Shown here: positions 17,895 through 26,499 of the stretch, piece after piece
How positions within the stretch are numbered: position 1 is the first letter of the stretch
How the letters are laid out: each line of letters starts with the position of its first letter
NCBI GenBank assembly: GCA_017561615.1
Contig: JAFZBT010000195.1
Span: 1 to 52,078 of the forward strand
Source of the DNA: Erysipelotrichaceae bacterium
GTDB taxonomy: Bacteria > Bacillota_I > Bacilli_A > Erysipelotrichales > Erysipelotrichaceae
DNA length: 52,078 nt
Reading direction: 5' to 3'
Notes under the pieces: model-generated
Seen by the model: the letters and a program-made list of their open reading frames with translations, nothing else
The model's database searches: none
What the model was told of the DNA's origin: nothing
Made by a program: the position numbers and the translations under genes

Positions 17895-18602
17895 CTATCC
17901 GCCCAGATAAGCCTTCCGGACCATGTCATTGTGAAGCAGTTCGTCCGCATCGGCGGAAAGGACGATCTTTCCGGTTTCCAGAACATAGCCCCGGTCGGCA
18001 ACCGACAGAGCCATGCGGGCATTCTGCTCGACCAGCAGAATGGTGGTACCCTGCTGATGAAGGCCCTTGATGATCGAGAAGATCTCATCGACCAGGATCG
18101 GGGAAAGGCCCATTGAGGGTTCATCCAGCATCAGCAGCTTGGGCTTGCTCATCAGCGCCCGGCCCATCGCCAGCATCTGCTGCTCACCTCCGGACAGCGT
18201 CCCGGCGATCTGGCTTTCTCTTTCCTTCAGACGGGGGAAGTGACTGTAGACTTCTTCCATTAGTCCGTCCAGTTCCTCACGGGCGATGCAGTAACCGCCC
18301 ATTTCCAGGTTTTCCTTAACAGTCATCCGGGTGAAGACATGACGTCCTTCCGGCACGTGGGCCAGACCGAGAGTCACGATCTGATGAGCGGGAACCTTCA
18401 TCAGGTTCTGGCCCATGAAATCGATCGATCCGCTCTTGCTGGAAAGCAGGCCGGAGATGGTATTCAGGATGGTGGTCTTGCCGGCGCCGTTGGCGCCGAT
18501 AAGGCAGATGATCTCGCCTTCTGAGACATCAAAGCTGATGTTCTTGATGGCGTGGATGGAACCGTAGTATACGTTAATGTTTCTTACTTCCAGCATTGAC
18601 AT
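17895..18602 (-). CDS. livF: Branched-chain amino acid ABC transporter ATPase LivF
   Basis: A 235-residue ABC ATPase with Walker A GANGAGKTT, signature LSGGEQQMLAMGRALM, Walker B LLMLDEPSMGLSP and the LivF-typical VPEGRHVF. With LivG it powers import of leucine, isoleucine, valine or related amino acids from the cytoplasmic face. ATG at 18602 is supported by GGGAGGTG, which overlaps the livG stop. It is the fifth gene of livKHMGF. Confidence 0.95.
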   Translation of the reverse strand: MSMLEVRNINVYYGSIHAIKNISFDVSEGEIICLIGANGAGKTTILNTISGLLSSKSGSIDFMGQNLMKVPAHQIVTLGLAHVPEGRHVFTRMTVKENLEMGGYCIAREELDGLMEEVYSHFPRLKERESQIAGTLSGGEQQMLAMGRALMSKPKLLMLDEPSMGLSPILVDEIFSIIKGLHQQGTTILLVEQNARMALSVADRGYVLETGKIVLSADADELLHNDMVRKAYLGG

Positions 18603-18605
18603 CTT

Positions 18606-19436
18606 CTACACCTCCCTGTTGGTGCCCAGATAGGCTTCAATGACAGCCGGGTTATTGCGGATCTGCTCCGGCGTGCCCTTGGCAATGATGCGGCCGTAGT
18701 TCAGCACGGCGATGCCTTCGCAGATGCCCATGACCAGCTTCATGTCATGCTCGATCAGCATGACCGCGATCTTGAAATCATCCCTGATCTTGCGGATGTT
18801 GTTCATCAGTTCCTCGGTCTCAACCGGGTTCATGCCGGCGGCCGGTTCGTCCAGAAGCAGCAGCTTGGGCTTGGTGGCCAGCGCTCTGACGATCTCCAGA
18901 CGCCTCTGGGCGCCATAGGGCAGATTGCCGGCGGCCGTATCGGCCAGATCCTGCATGTCAAAGATGCGCAGCAGCTCCAGCGCCTTCTGATGAGCTTCAT
19001 CTTCCTGACGGTAATAACGCGGTAAGCGCAGAATGCCGCCCAAAGTGCTGTAGCTGAAGTCCTTTCCCATGGCGACCTTGACATTGTCTTCGACGGAAAG
19101 GTTGCTGAAGAGGCGGATGTTCTGGAAGGTCCGGGCAATGCCGGCCTTATTGGCATCCACGGTCGTCATCTTGGAAGTGTCCTGCCCATCCAGCAGGATC
19201 GTTCCTCTGGTGGGCTGATAGACCTTGGTCAGCAGGTTGAAGACCGTCGTCTTGCCGGCGCCGTTAGGGCCGATCAGACCGGCGATCTCGGTCTTGCCGA
19301 CGATCAGGTTGAAGTCATCAACGGCGGTAAGCCCGCCGAAGTCAATGCCCAGATGCAGGGCTTCCAGAACGGGACGGTATCCTATGTCTCTTTCCGGAAT
19401 GATCGCTCCGCTGGGGTAGTCAACCATCTTAGTCAT
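18606..19436 (-). CDS. livG: Branched-chain amino acid ABC transporter ATPase LivG
   Basis: A 276-residue ABC ATPase with Walker A GPNGAGKTT, the LivG hallmark ARTFQNIRLF, signature LPYGAQRRLEIVRAL, Walker B LLLLDEPAAGMNP and an extended C-terminus ending EAYLGTNREV. It carries a slightly long N-terminus (~25 extra residues) before the ATPase core. I choose ATG 19436 rather than an upstream GTG because the GTG lies inside the GGGAGGTG ribosome site. It overlaps the livM stop by 8 bases. Confidence 0.94.
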   Translation of the reverse strand: MTKMVDYPSGAIIPERDIGYRPVLEALHLGIDFGGLTAVDDFNLIVGKTEIAGLIGPNGAGKTTVFNLLTKVYQPTRGTILLDGQDTSKMTTVDANKAGIARTFQNIRLFSNLSVEDNVKVAMGKDFSYSTLGGILRLPRYYRQEDEAHQKALELLRIFDMQDLADTAAGNLPYGAQRRLEIVRALATKPKLLLLDEPAAGMNPVETEELMNNIRKIRDDFKIAVMLIEHDMKLVMGICEGIAVLNYGRIIAKGTPEQIRNNPAVIEAYLGTNREV

Positions 19437-20523
19437 TTGCGGCACCTCCCTTCAGCTGTTTTCTTCTTCGCTTCAGTTTCCGGGAGAACCGGGCCAGCTG
19501 ATAGCGGAACCAGTCGTTGTTGGTGATCAGCATGATGCCGATCAGCACGACGGCATAGATGATCATCCGGTAGTCCTGCAGGAAACGCAGCTGCTCCGGC
19601 AGGATGTAGAGGAGCGCAGTCGCGATGATGGTGCCGGTAATGTTGCCCAGTCCGCCGAGAACGACATAGACCAGGATCATGATCGACAGGTTGTAATCGA
19701 ACTTGGCCGGCGTGAGCGTCGAATAGTTCAGGCCATAAAGCGCTCCGGCGGCTCCGGCCAGAGCGGCGGAGATGACGAAGGCTTCCAGCTTGACGCGCAT
19801 GACGTTGATGCCGACTGATTCAGCGGCGATCCGGTTGTCACGGCAGGCCATGATGGCGCGGCCCTTGCGGCTGTTGATCAGGTTATAGACGACTAACAGC
19901 GTGATCAAAATCAGCACGAAGCCGGCCGTAAAGGTCGAAATGCGCTTTATTCCGTTGGCGCCGATCGGGCCCTTGAGAATGGTAACGGCGCCTTCACCCA
20001 GGGATACGTTGTTGTTGACAAAGCTGAACTGGATGCCCTGGTTGTCATAACCCAGATAAAGGCTGTTGATGATGGTCTTGATGATCTGGTTGAATGCCAG
20101 AGTGACGATGGCCAGATAGTCACCTTCCAGCTTCAGAACCGGAATGCCGATGAGCGCGCCGAACAGGCTGCTGACCAGGGCGGCTCCCAGCATGGCGATG
20201 ACCAGACGCAGGGCTGTGTTGGGAACATACGGCAGCAGCAGGCCGGATATGATGACGGCGCTGAAGGCGCCGACGCCCATGAAACCGGCATGGCCGAGAG
20301 AAAGCTCTCCTGAGAAGCCGACGGTCAGGTTCAGGGCAATCGCAATTACGATGTAGGAAGTCAGCGGTACCAGCAGGCTGCTGAAATGGCTGGTAAGAGC
20401 GCCGGCATTAAGCAGCGTCTGCAGCACGATGTAGCCCACGATGACCAGCAGATAGGAAACCGTCCGGTTAAGCTTGCCGGCGGCGAAGAACTTCCTTGAG
20501 ATCATTTTCTTCAATTCACTCAT
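19429..20523 (-). CDS. livM: Branched-chain amino acid ABC transporter permease LivM
   Basis: A 364-residue polytopic permease of the BPD_transp_2 (LivM) family. The conserved loops are GFSGELSLGHAGFMGVGAFSA, GDYLAIVTLAFNQI and the EAA-like RDNRIAAESVGINVMRVK. The C-terminus is strongly basic (about ten Lys/Arg in the last 25 residues) and cytoplasmic. ATG at 20523 is preferred, with AGGTGA 5 bases upstream; a GTG directly after the livH stop (20532) is the alternative and adds three residues. With LivH it forms the transmembrane channel of the importer. Confidence 0.94.
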   Translation of the reverse strand: MSELKKMISRKFFAAGKLNRTVSYLLVIVGYIVLQTLLNAGALTSHFSSLLVPLTSYIVIAIALNLTVGFSGELSLGHAGFMGVGAFSAVIISGLLLPYVPNTALRLVIAMLGAALVSSLFGALIGIPVLKLEGDYLAIVTLAFNQIIKTIINSLYLGYDNQGIQFSFVNNNVSLGEGAVTILKGPIGANGIKRISTFTAGFVLILITLLVVYNLINSRKGRAIMACRDNRIAAESVGINVMRVKLEAFVISAALAGAAGALYGLNYSTLTPAKFDYNLSIMILVYVVLGGLGNITGTIIATALLYILPEQLRFLQDYRMIIYAVVLIGIMLITNNDWFRYQLARFSRKLKRRRKQLKGGAAND

Positions 20524-20532
20524 CCTGCTCAC

Positions 20533-21414
20533 CTACACTTTCTCGTTGTACTTCCGGCCTAAGAGTCCGTTAGGCTTGACCAGAAGAATGATGATCAGGA
20601 TGCCGAAGACAAAGGCATCGGAAAGCTGGGTTGTCAGATAGCCCTTGACCAGCGTCTCAATGACGCCCAGCAGCAGTCCGCCCAAAAAGGCACCTGGCAT
20701 GGAGCCGATGCCGCCGAAGACGGCAGCCGTAAAGGCCTTGATGCCCGGCATTGAACCCAGGGTCGGCGAGATCGACTGGTAGGCGGAGGCATAAAGCGCT
20801 GCCGCTACCGCGGCCAGTCCGGATCCGATGGCGAAGGTGACGGAGATCGTCGTATCGACATTGATTCCCATCAGTCTGGCCGTATCCTTGTCTTCCGCAC
20901 AGGCCCGCATCGCCTTACCGATCCGGGAACGGGTAACGAAGACGGTCAGACCGATCATGATCAGCAGCGTGACCACGATCGTGAAAACCGACAGCCAGGT
21001 TATGGTCAGCCGGCCGTCAAACAGCTTGATGGTGCTGGCCGGGATGATGGCGGTAAACATCTTGGGTGATGAGGACCACAGCAGCTGAGCGCCGTTCTGC
21101 AGGAAATAGCTGACGCCGATGGCAGTGATCAGTACGGAAAGGGAGGAGACCTTCCGCAGCGGCTTGTAGGCCAGCCGCTCAACCACTACGCCTAAAAGCG
21201 TACATACCAGAACGGACACCATCACGGCCACAAAGGCCGGCAGATTGTATTTGCCCATGGCAAAGTAGGCGATGTAGGCGCCTATCATGATGATGTCCCC
21301 GTGGGCAAAGTTCAGCATCTTGGCGATGCCGTAGACCATGGTGTAGCCCAGAGCGATGATCGCATACACGCTCCCCAGGCTGAGTCCCGTGATCAGAAAC
21401 TGCAGAAATGTCAT
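20533..21414 (-). CDS. livH: Branched-chain amino acid ABC transporter permease LivH
   Basis: A 293-residue LivH permease: SVYAIIALGYTMVYGIAKMLNFAHGDI at the N-terminus, the EAA-like loop RACAEDKDTARLMGINVDT, and the FGGIGSMPGAFLGGLLLG segment. About eight membrane helices are visible. ATG at 21414 has AAGGAGGAG upstream. It is separated from livK by a strong hairpin with a T run, so it is probably expressed by partial read-through. Confidence 0.95.
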   Translation of the reverse strand: MTFLQFLITGLSLGSVYAIIALGYTMVYGIAKMLNFAHGDIIMIGAYIAYFAMGKYNLPAFVAVMVSVLVCTLLGVVVERLAYKPLRKVSSLSVLITAIGVSYFLQNGAQLLWSSSPKMFTAIIPASTIKLFDGRLTITWLSVFTIVVTLLIMIGLTVFVTRSRIGKAMRACAEDKDTARLMGINVDTTISVTFAIGSGLAAVAAALYASAYQSISPTLGSMPGIKAFTAAVFGGIGSMPGAFLGGLLLGVIETLVKGYLTTQLSDAFVFGILIIILLVKPNGLLGRKYNEKV

Positions 21415-21436
21415 TTTTCTCCTCCTCCTTACGCGG

Positions 21437-21471
21437 AAAACAGAGGCTGCCCGATATCAGCAGCCTCTGTG
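21437..21471 (-). terminator. Intra-operon terminator/attenuator between livK and livH
   Basis: Perfect 11-bp inverted repeat (21440-21450 with 21460-21470), followed on the minus strand by TTTT. It would let the binding protein be made in excess over the membrane and ATPase parts. Confidence 0.8.
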
Positions 21472-21493
21472 GCTATAATCAGTTTTCCAAATG

Positions 21494-22654
21494 CTATTCA
21501 GCGCTTACGTATGTGCCGTTCTTGATGACAACAGCCTTCGGTGACTTGCTTACCTCACCGGTAGCCTTCCAGGTTACTCCGGCACCGGTCAGACCGTCAA
21601 AGGACATGGAGGTAAACTGCTTGACCAGTGCATCGCAGACTGCGGATGCACTCATGTCGGGTGTGCAGCCGGCCTTGGTCAGGCCCTGATAGAGAGCATA
21701 TACGGCGTCATAGGCATCAGCCGCGAACTGAGTCGGAGTTCTGCCGTAGGCTTTCTGGAAGCCGCTGACGAATTTCACGGTCAGATCATCGGTTGCGTCA
21801 GGTGCGAACGGTGTCAGCAGATAAACGCCTTCAGCCAGCTTGGTATCAAAGCCTTCAACGGCCAGAATGCCGTCCATGCCGTCAACGCCGAAGAATACCG
21901 GCTTGTAGCCCATGGTATCAGCCTGAGTCAGGATCATTGAAGCTTCAGTGTAGTAGATCGGCAGGAAGACGACGTCCGCACCGGCGGCCTGCGCATTCTG
22001 CAGATAGGTGCCGAACTCGTTGGTGCCGTTCTGGAAGGAACCGACATAGACAACGTTAAGGCCCTTGGCCTTTGCTTCTTCAGCAAACTTTTCGTAGATG
22101 CCAACGGAATAGTCAATGTCATCCTGGTAGACGATGGCGATCTTGGTCCCTAAGGCATTGGCAGCCATGTAGTCAGCTGAGGCAATGCCCTGGTTGGGGT
22201 CAGTAAAGCACATCTGGAAGACGTTGCCGTAGTAATTGTTGTCGATCTGAACGACGGTCGTTGATGAGCCGGACGGAGTGATGGCGAAGGTATTGTCCTC
22301 GTCATACAGCGGAGCGACAGCCGCACAGGGCTTGGAAGTGACGCACATCAGCGACAGCTGCATGCCCCAGTCCTTCAGTGAGCCGTAGCAGGAAATGGCC
22401 TGCTCGGGATCATGAGCATCGTCCAGGAAATTGAGTTCAAACTTAACCGACGTATCAAGCGCGTTGATCTCCTCAACGGCCAGTTTCGCGGCATCATAGA
22501 CATCCTGTCCGTAAATGGCTGCCGGGCCGGTCAGCGGACCGGAACCGCCAAGCTTGAAGGCCGTAGCCTTCGGTGTGTCGTTGCCGCCGCCTGAGCAGCC
22601 GGTCATCATGACGGCCATCAGCAGGGCGAGCATCATGGTTATCATTTTCTTCAT
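21494..22654 (-). CDS. livK: Branched-chain amino acid-binding lipoprotein LivK
   Basis: A 386-residue periplasmic-binding-protein type I receptor. The signal peptide ends in the lipobox MTGC (Cys20), followed by a Ser/Gly linker and the family opening GPLTGPAAIYGQDVYDAAKLAVEEIN. SGSSTTVV corresponds to the ligand-contact region and QFAADAYDAVYALYQGL to the C-terminal lobe. It is lipid-anchored on the outer face of the membrane and delivers amino acids to LivHM. ATG at 22654 has AAGGGGG 7 bases upstream. It is the first gene of the operon. Confidence 0.94.
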   Translation of the reverse strand: MKKMITMMLALLMAVMMTGCSGGGNDTPKATAFKLGGSGPLTGPAAIYGQDVYDAAKLAVEEINALDTSVKFELNFLDDAHDPEQAISCYGSLKDWGMQLSLMCVTSKPCAAVAPLYDEDNTFAITPSGSSTTVVQIDNNYYGNVFQMCFTDPNQGIASADYMAANALGTKIAIVYQDDIDYSVGIYEKFAEEAKAKGLNVVYVGSFQNGTNEFGTYLQNAQAAGADVVFLPIYYTEASMILTQADTMGYKPVFFGVDGMDGILAVEGFDTKLAEGVYLLTPFAPDATDDLTVKFVSGFQKAYGRTPTQFAADAYDAVYALYQGLTKAGCTPDMSASAVCDALVKQFTSMSFDGLTGAGVTWKATGEVSKSPKAVVIKNGTYVSAE

Positions 22655-22688
22655 GTTATTTCCCCCTTAGTATGAATGTAATATATGT

Positions 22689-22717
22689 ATTTTATTATTT
22701 CCGGAAATGATTTTCAA
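22689..22717 (-). promoter_or_regulatory. liv operon promoter with central palindrome
   Basis: Minus-strand TTGAAA (22712-22717), a 17-base spacer and TAAAAT (22689-22694). The spacer contains the perfect palindrome ATTTCCGGAAAT (22697-22708), a plausible operator. The farther upstream TTTCAT-AA-ATGAAA repeat (22745-22758) may be a second site. Confidence 0.72.
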
Positions 22718-22832
22718 TATATTTTCATATTTCGTGTTGATGTTTTTCATAAATGAAAGTAAAATTTTCATTCGGAGATGCCGGCAAATGCCTTTGCATC
22801 GGCTTTCCGCTGAACCCCATCAGCCGTTTCTG

Positions 22833-22841
22833 TGCTAAAAT
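22833..22841 (+). promoter_or_regulatory. Extended -10 promoter of the AI-2E-family gene
   Basis: TGCTAAAAT; the start codon lies only 21 bases downstream, so the leader would be short. Confidence 0.5.
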
Positions 22842-22862
22842 ATACTGTAAGGAGGTAGTTTA

Positions 22863-23909
22863 ATGAAAACCAAACAGGAGTTTCTCGTTAACGTCGGCTA
22901 CTACGGATGCATCGGTCTGATCATCTATCTTTCCTTCTCCTACCTCATGCCGATAATGCTTCCGTTTGTCTTCGGCTTCCTGTTCGCCACTCTGGCCAAC
23001 CGCATTACCAAGGGACCGAAGACCTGGATGCTCATCATACTCTACATCATTCTGGCCGTTGTCCTGGTCATCTTCTTCAGCGGCCTGTTCGGCATACTGG
23101 TCAACTGGATCTACACCCTGCCTTCCCTCTACACCAACAGCATCGAGCCGCTGCTCAACCAGCTCTACGATCAGCTGATGGACATGAGCGACAACATTCC
23201 CTACATCTCTGATCTTCTGGAAACCGGCTTCAGCGTCCTGAAGAGCTCTCTGGGTTCACTGGTATCCACGGTCCTGTCTCTGGTGACTGCCGGAGTAACC
23301 AAGGTTCCTAACCTGCTGTTCAGCGTCATGATCTTCATCATTTCGTCTTTCTACTTCATCATCGACTATGAAACCGTTGACCGCTTCGTTGCCTCTCTGG
23401 GTTACCTGAAGGAGTGGGCCAACCGGAAGATCTTCCTGCTTGCCCGCTGCTACGGCATCATCATTCTGCTGACCTGTGTTGAACTGACCATCGGCTTTTT
23501 GATCCTGGGTATTGATTCCCCGTTCACCCTGGCCATGATCGTCTCCCTGGTCGACATACTGCCGATCCTGGGAACCGGCACGGTTCTGATTCCCTGGGGC
23601 GTGGTCTATCTGATCCTGGGCAATCTCAAGGGCGTGGGCATTCTGGTTCTCTATCTGGTTATCACCGTCGTGCGTCAGTTCGTTGAGCCGCGGCTGGTCG
23701 GCGCCAATCTGGGCGTATCCCCGCTGCTGTCGCTGATCCTGATGGTACTGGGTCTGAAGGTCTTCGGCCTGACGGGAATGATCGGCCTGCCTCTGGTTGC
23801 CAGCTACTTCATCTTCGCAGACGAAAAGAACAAGGAAAAGCAGCCGCCTGCCAAGGACGCGGCGCCGGAGAAAACCCGAAAACAGCTGCAAGATAAAAGA
23901 ACTGCCTAG
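22863..23909 (+). CDS. AI-2E transporter (UPF0118/YtvI-like) family membrane protein
   Basis: A 348-residue protein with about eight hydrophobic segments in the pattern of the AI-2E transporter superfamily: paired N-terminal helices, a large loop (about 95-145) with amphipathic sequence, and a C-terminal block containing DILPILGTGTVLIPWGVV and VEPRLVGANLGVSPLLSLILMVLG. Family members have been linked to autoinducer export, Na/H exchange or sporulation, so the label does not settle the function. Start ATG 22863 has AAGGAGGTAG upstream. It converges on, and overlaps by four bases, the C_GCAxxG_C_C gene. Confidence 0.87.
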   Translation: MKTKQEFLVNVGYYGCIGLIIYLSFSYLMPIMLPFVFGFLFATLANRITKGPKTWMLIILYIILAVVLVIFFSGLFGILVNWIYTLPSLYTNSIEPLLNQLYDQLMDMSDNIPYISDLLETGFSVLKSSLGSLVSTVLSLVTAGVTKVPNLLFSVMIFIISSFYFIIDYETVDRFVASLGYLKEWANRKIFLLARCYGIIILLTCVELTIGFLILGIDSPFTLAMIVSLVDILPILGTGTVLIPWGVVYLILGNLKGVGILVLYLVITVVRQFVEPRLVGANLGVSPLLSLILMVLGLKVFGLTGMIGLPLVASYFIFADEKNKEKQPPAKDAAPEKTRKQLQDKRTA

Positions 23910-23918
23910 ACAGTTCTA
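23899..23918. terminator. Hairpin spanning two convergent stop codons
   Basis: AGAACTG-CCTAGA-CAGTTCT; the loop contains the stops of both flanking genes. The T run is weak, so terminator function is tentative. Confidence 0.45.
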
Positions 23919-24337
23919 TTATTTATGATCTCGGTTTCGCTGATCAGCTGTTCAGCGATGTCACACATTTCCACCAGACCGGGTTCGCATTTTCTGTCCG
24001 GTATGTGGATCAGCGGCTTCAGTGACCCGCAGTTGGTGCATCCGTACTTTTCCCTGACGCGGCTGAACAGTTGGATCGTCAGCAGCTTCAGCTCCCTGGA
24101 ACTGTGCCCTTGACCTTCGCGGGAATACAGCAGACCCAAAACCGCCGCAATGCTGGCGAGCCCGCCGCACATCTGGTTCTGCCAGCAGCCGCCGCTGAAG
24201 GCAGAGGCAGCATAGAACATCTCCTGAGGCAGATCCAGGTCATAGTAATCGTTCATCGCGTGCAGCATGGCCTCAGCGCAGCTGAAGTCATGACCGTTAC
24301 CGGGATAATAATATCTGATAAGCTCGTCTCTAAGCAT
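23906..24337 (-). CDS. C_GCAxxG_C_C family protein
   Basis: A 143-residue protein with the spaced cysteine pattern of this family: CAEAMLHA near residue 20, GGCWQNQMCGGLASI around 50-65, YGCTNCGSLK near 100, and further Cys residues toward the C-terminus. The family is common in anaerobes and thought to bind a metal or redox centre, but no biochemical function is fixed. It follows the M18 peptidase gene on the same strand, separated by a hairpin. ATG at 24337 has GGAAGTAAGG upstream. Confidence 0.85.
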   Translation of the reverse strand: MLRDELIRYYYPGNGHDFSCAEAMLHAMNDYYDLDLPQEMFYAASAFSGGCWQNQMCGGLASIAAVLGLLYSREGQGHSSRELKLLTIQLFSRVREKYGCTNCGSLKPLIHIPDRKCEPGLVEMCDIAEQLISETEIINNRTV

Positions 24338-24366
24338 TTCCTTACTTCCTTTCTTCAGCAGACAAT

Positions 24367-24393
24367 AATCCTCCTGTGCTCGGCAGGAGGATT
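24367..24393 (-). terminator. Hairpin after the M18 aminopeptidase gene
   Basis: Ten-bp stem AATCCTCCTG / CAGGAGGATT with a 7-base loop. The minus-strand T run is short, so termination may be partial. Confidence 0.6.
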
Positions 24394-24398
24394 CTGTT

Positions 24399-25703
24399 TT
24401 ACTTGCTGATGATCACCTTGTCGTCATCGACAGTGACGGTGGAGTTGAAGAACTCGCTCATCAGGGAGATCATGTAGTCCACGTCCCGGGCGCCGGCGGT
24501 CTCGTAGCAGGAATGCATGGCCAGCTGCGGCAGGCCGATGTCGGCTGCCATGACCGGCAGACAGATGCTGCCGATGGCCGTCTGCGTTCCGCCTCCCTTG
24601 GCGCCGGACTTGTTGGCAAACAGCTGATAAGGCACACCGGCCCGGTCAGCCAGCTGCTTGACGACGCCCCAGGTGGTGCTGTCGTTGATGTATCTCATGG
24701 CCGACGAGGTCTTGATGATCACGCCGTGATTGAGGTAAGCCGCATTGGCGCCGTCATATAATTCCGGATGGTTCGGATGAACGGCATGGCCGTTGTCCGC
24801 GCTTAACAGGAAGGAGTTGGCCAGCACGGCCTTCACGTCATTGCGGGAATAGTAGAAGCAGGCGAATATCCGCTCAATGGTATCAGCCAGGAAGCTGGAG
24901 GCCATGCCCTGCTTGGTGAGGGAGCCGACTTCCTCGTTATCGAAGATGCTGATGATGTTGATGGAATTGTTGCTGTAGGAATTGAGGAAGGCCTGGGCAG
25001 AGGTAAAGACGCTCTCCAGGTTATCGATCCGCTGACCGGAGACAAACTGGCTGCGGTTTCCCCAGACCTTTGCCGGTTCCTGATTGTAAAGATAAAGCTC
25101 GTGACCCATGATGTTGTCGCGGTCGCAGCTCAGCTTGGCGCAGATCATGTCTTCCAGATACTTTTCGTTGTCCTTGTCGTCGACCATCGGCACCATGTCG
25201 ATCTGCTCGTTCCACTTGTAGCCGTCATTGACTTCCCGGTTCTGATGAATGGCAACGTTGGGAATGATGACGCTTTCGTCTTCAAAGTCGACCAGCCGGT
25301 TGACCAGCACGCCGTTTTCCTTGACGGTGACCCGGCCGGCAATGCCCAGCGGACGATCCAGCCAGGTTGACAGGATGGCGCCGCCGTAGACTTCCACGCC
25401 CAGCTTGCCGTAATGAGCGTCCTTGACGGCCGCTACCGGCTTGATGCGCAGGGACGGGGAGTCAGAGTGGGAAGCCACGATGTTGACTGACTTGACGCTG
25501 ATCATCTCCGGAATCTTGAAGGCGATCAGACTGCTCTGATTCCTGACCACGTAGTAGAAACGGTTGTTTTCCAGATTCCAGGTAGCGTTCTCTCTCAGCT
25601 TGATGAATCCGGCTTCGTTCAGCTGCTTTTCCACCTGCGCGACGGCATGGAAAGGTGAGTGTGAACTGTTCAGAAACTCGACAAAATTACTCGCATTACT
25701 CAT
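24399..25703 (-). CDS. M18-family aminopeptidase
   Basis: A 434-residue member of the aspartyl aminopeptidase family. The metal-binding VASHSDSPSLRIKP contains His79 and Asp81. SIFDNEEVGSLTKQG has the catalytic Glu pair, SADNGHAVHPNHPE supplies a metal ligand, and HSCYETAGARD near the C-terminus supplies the last His. The enzyme removes N-terminal residues, usually acidic ones, from peptides in the cytoplasm using two metal ions. Its start overlaps the end of the O-methyltransferase gene by 8 bases, so the two are one transcript. Confidence 0.94.
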   Translation of the reverse strand: MSNASNFVEFLNSSHSPFHAVAQVEKQLNEAGFIKLRENATWNLENNRFYYVVRNQSSLIAFKIPEMISVKSVNIVASHSDSPSLRIKPVAAVKDAHYGKLGVEVYGGAILSTWLDRPLGIAGRVTVKENGVLVNRLVDFEDESVIIPNVAIHQNREVNDGYKWNEQIDMVPMVDDKDNEKYLEDMICAKLSCDRDNIMGHELYLYNQEPAKVWGNRSQFVSGQRIDNLESVFTSAQAFLNSYSNNSINIISIFDNEEVGSLTKQGMASSFLADTIERIFACFYYSRNDVKAVLANSFLLSADNGHAVHPNHPELYDGANAAYLNHGVIIKTSSAMRYINDSTTWGVVKQLADRAGVPYQLFANKSGAKGGGTQTAIGSICLPVMAADIGLPQLAMHSCYETAGARDVDYMISLMSEFFNSTVTVDDDKVIISK

Positions 25704-26298
25704 TTGGTTTATTCTCCCTCTTCTTGCAGATCAACAGACCGTCGCCTATCTGCAGATAAGTGCTCTCATAGGCCGGGTCTGACAGCATTCCTTCACGGAA
25801 ATCCCTGAGTTTTTGTACCAGCGGCCGTAACCGCCTCTTGATCTTCCTCCCCGGATCATCGAGGATCCCGTAGAGGTAGACGTCATCTACGATTATTATA
25901 CCATCATCGGTAAGATTGTCTTGATAGATTTTCAGCAGTTCCGCATTATGGGCCTTGGGGCCGTCGAGAAACAGACAGCGGAACTTCCCTTCCAGATGAT
26001 ACTGCCGGGCATCCGTCAGAATCGGCGTGATGCGCTCATTCAGGCCGGCTGCGGCAATGTTTTCGACCGCCTGCCGGTAGCGCTGCTCGTCGTTTTCCAG
26101 AGTGACGATATGAAGATCCTCGCTGCAGCTGGCAAAGACGATGGCGCTGTAGCCGACCGCCGTGCCGATCTCCAGAAGCGAATCCACCCGGCTGCGCTTC
26201 AGAAAGTCCGCGACATAGTCAATGCCTTCGTCGTCCATGATGGGCACGCCGTCTTCTCTGGCTTTCTGTCTTATCCGTGCAATCAGCTCTTCATTCAT
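25696..26298 (-). CDS. Class I O-methyltransferase (YrrM/caffeoyl-CoA-type)
   Basis: A 200-residue SAM-dependent methyltransferase of the O-methyltransferase 3 family. Motif I is LLEIGTAVGYSAIVFA (about 40-56), followed by IVTLENDEQRYRQAVENI, LFLDGPKAHN and DDGIIIVDDVYLYG. In Bacillus the related TrmR (YrrM) methylates hydroxyuridine at the wobble base of tRNAs, a possible role here that is not shown. ATG at 26298 opens the operon; a good promoter lies just upstream and the M18 gene follows with an 8-base overlap. Confidence 0.88.
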   Translation of the reverse strand: MNEELIARIRQKAREDGVPIMDDEGIDYVADFLKRSRVDSLLEIGTAVGYSAIVFASCSEDLHIVTLENDEQRYRQAVENIAAAGLNERITPILTDARQYHLEGKFRCLFLDGPKAHNAELLKIYQDNLTDDGIIIVDDVYLYGILDDPGRKIKRRLRPLVQKLRDFREGMLSDPAYESTYLQIGDGLLICKKRENKPNE

Positions 26299-26320
26299 GT
26301 GTTTTCCTCAGGTAAGAACA

Positions 26321-26348
26321 ATTATAGCACAATCACCTGCCCGTACAA
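26321..26348 (-). promoter_or_regulatory. Promoter of the methyltransferase-M18 operon
   Basis: Minus-strand TTGTAC (26343-26348), a 16-base spacer and TATAAT (26321-26326) with extended TGC. Confidence 0.78.
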
Positions 26349-26436
26349 ATTGCCGGTAACCGCGCATCAGCCGGAATTGTAAGGGCCTACACGGGCAAAA
26401 CCGGCGAAATATTATCGTCAACTGTGCGAAAACATT

Positions 26437-26464
26437 TTGTTTTTGAAATGTTTGATGTTAAAAT
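26437..26464 (+). promoter_or_regulatory. Promoter of the DUF349 gene
   Basis: TTGTTT (26437-26442), a 16-base spacer and TAAAAT (26459-26464) preceded by TGT. Confidence 0.65.
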
Positions 26465-26499
26465 GATAGATGTTAAGCCATATATAGGTAGGTGTTTTT

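Noticed and set aside
22655..22862. Possible CodY box in the AT-rich liv upstream region
   Set aside because: The AATTTTC half occurs by chance in AT-rich DNA, and the full consensus with a paired GAAAATT half is not present.
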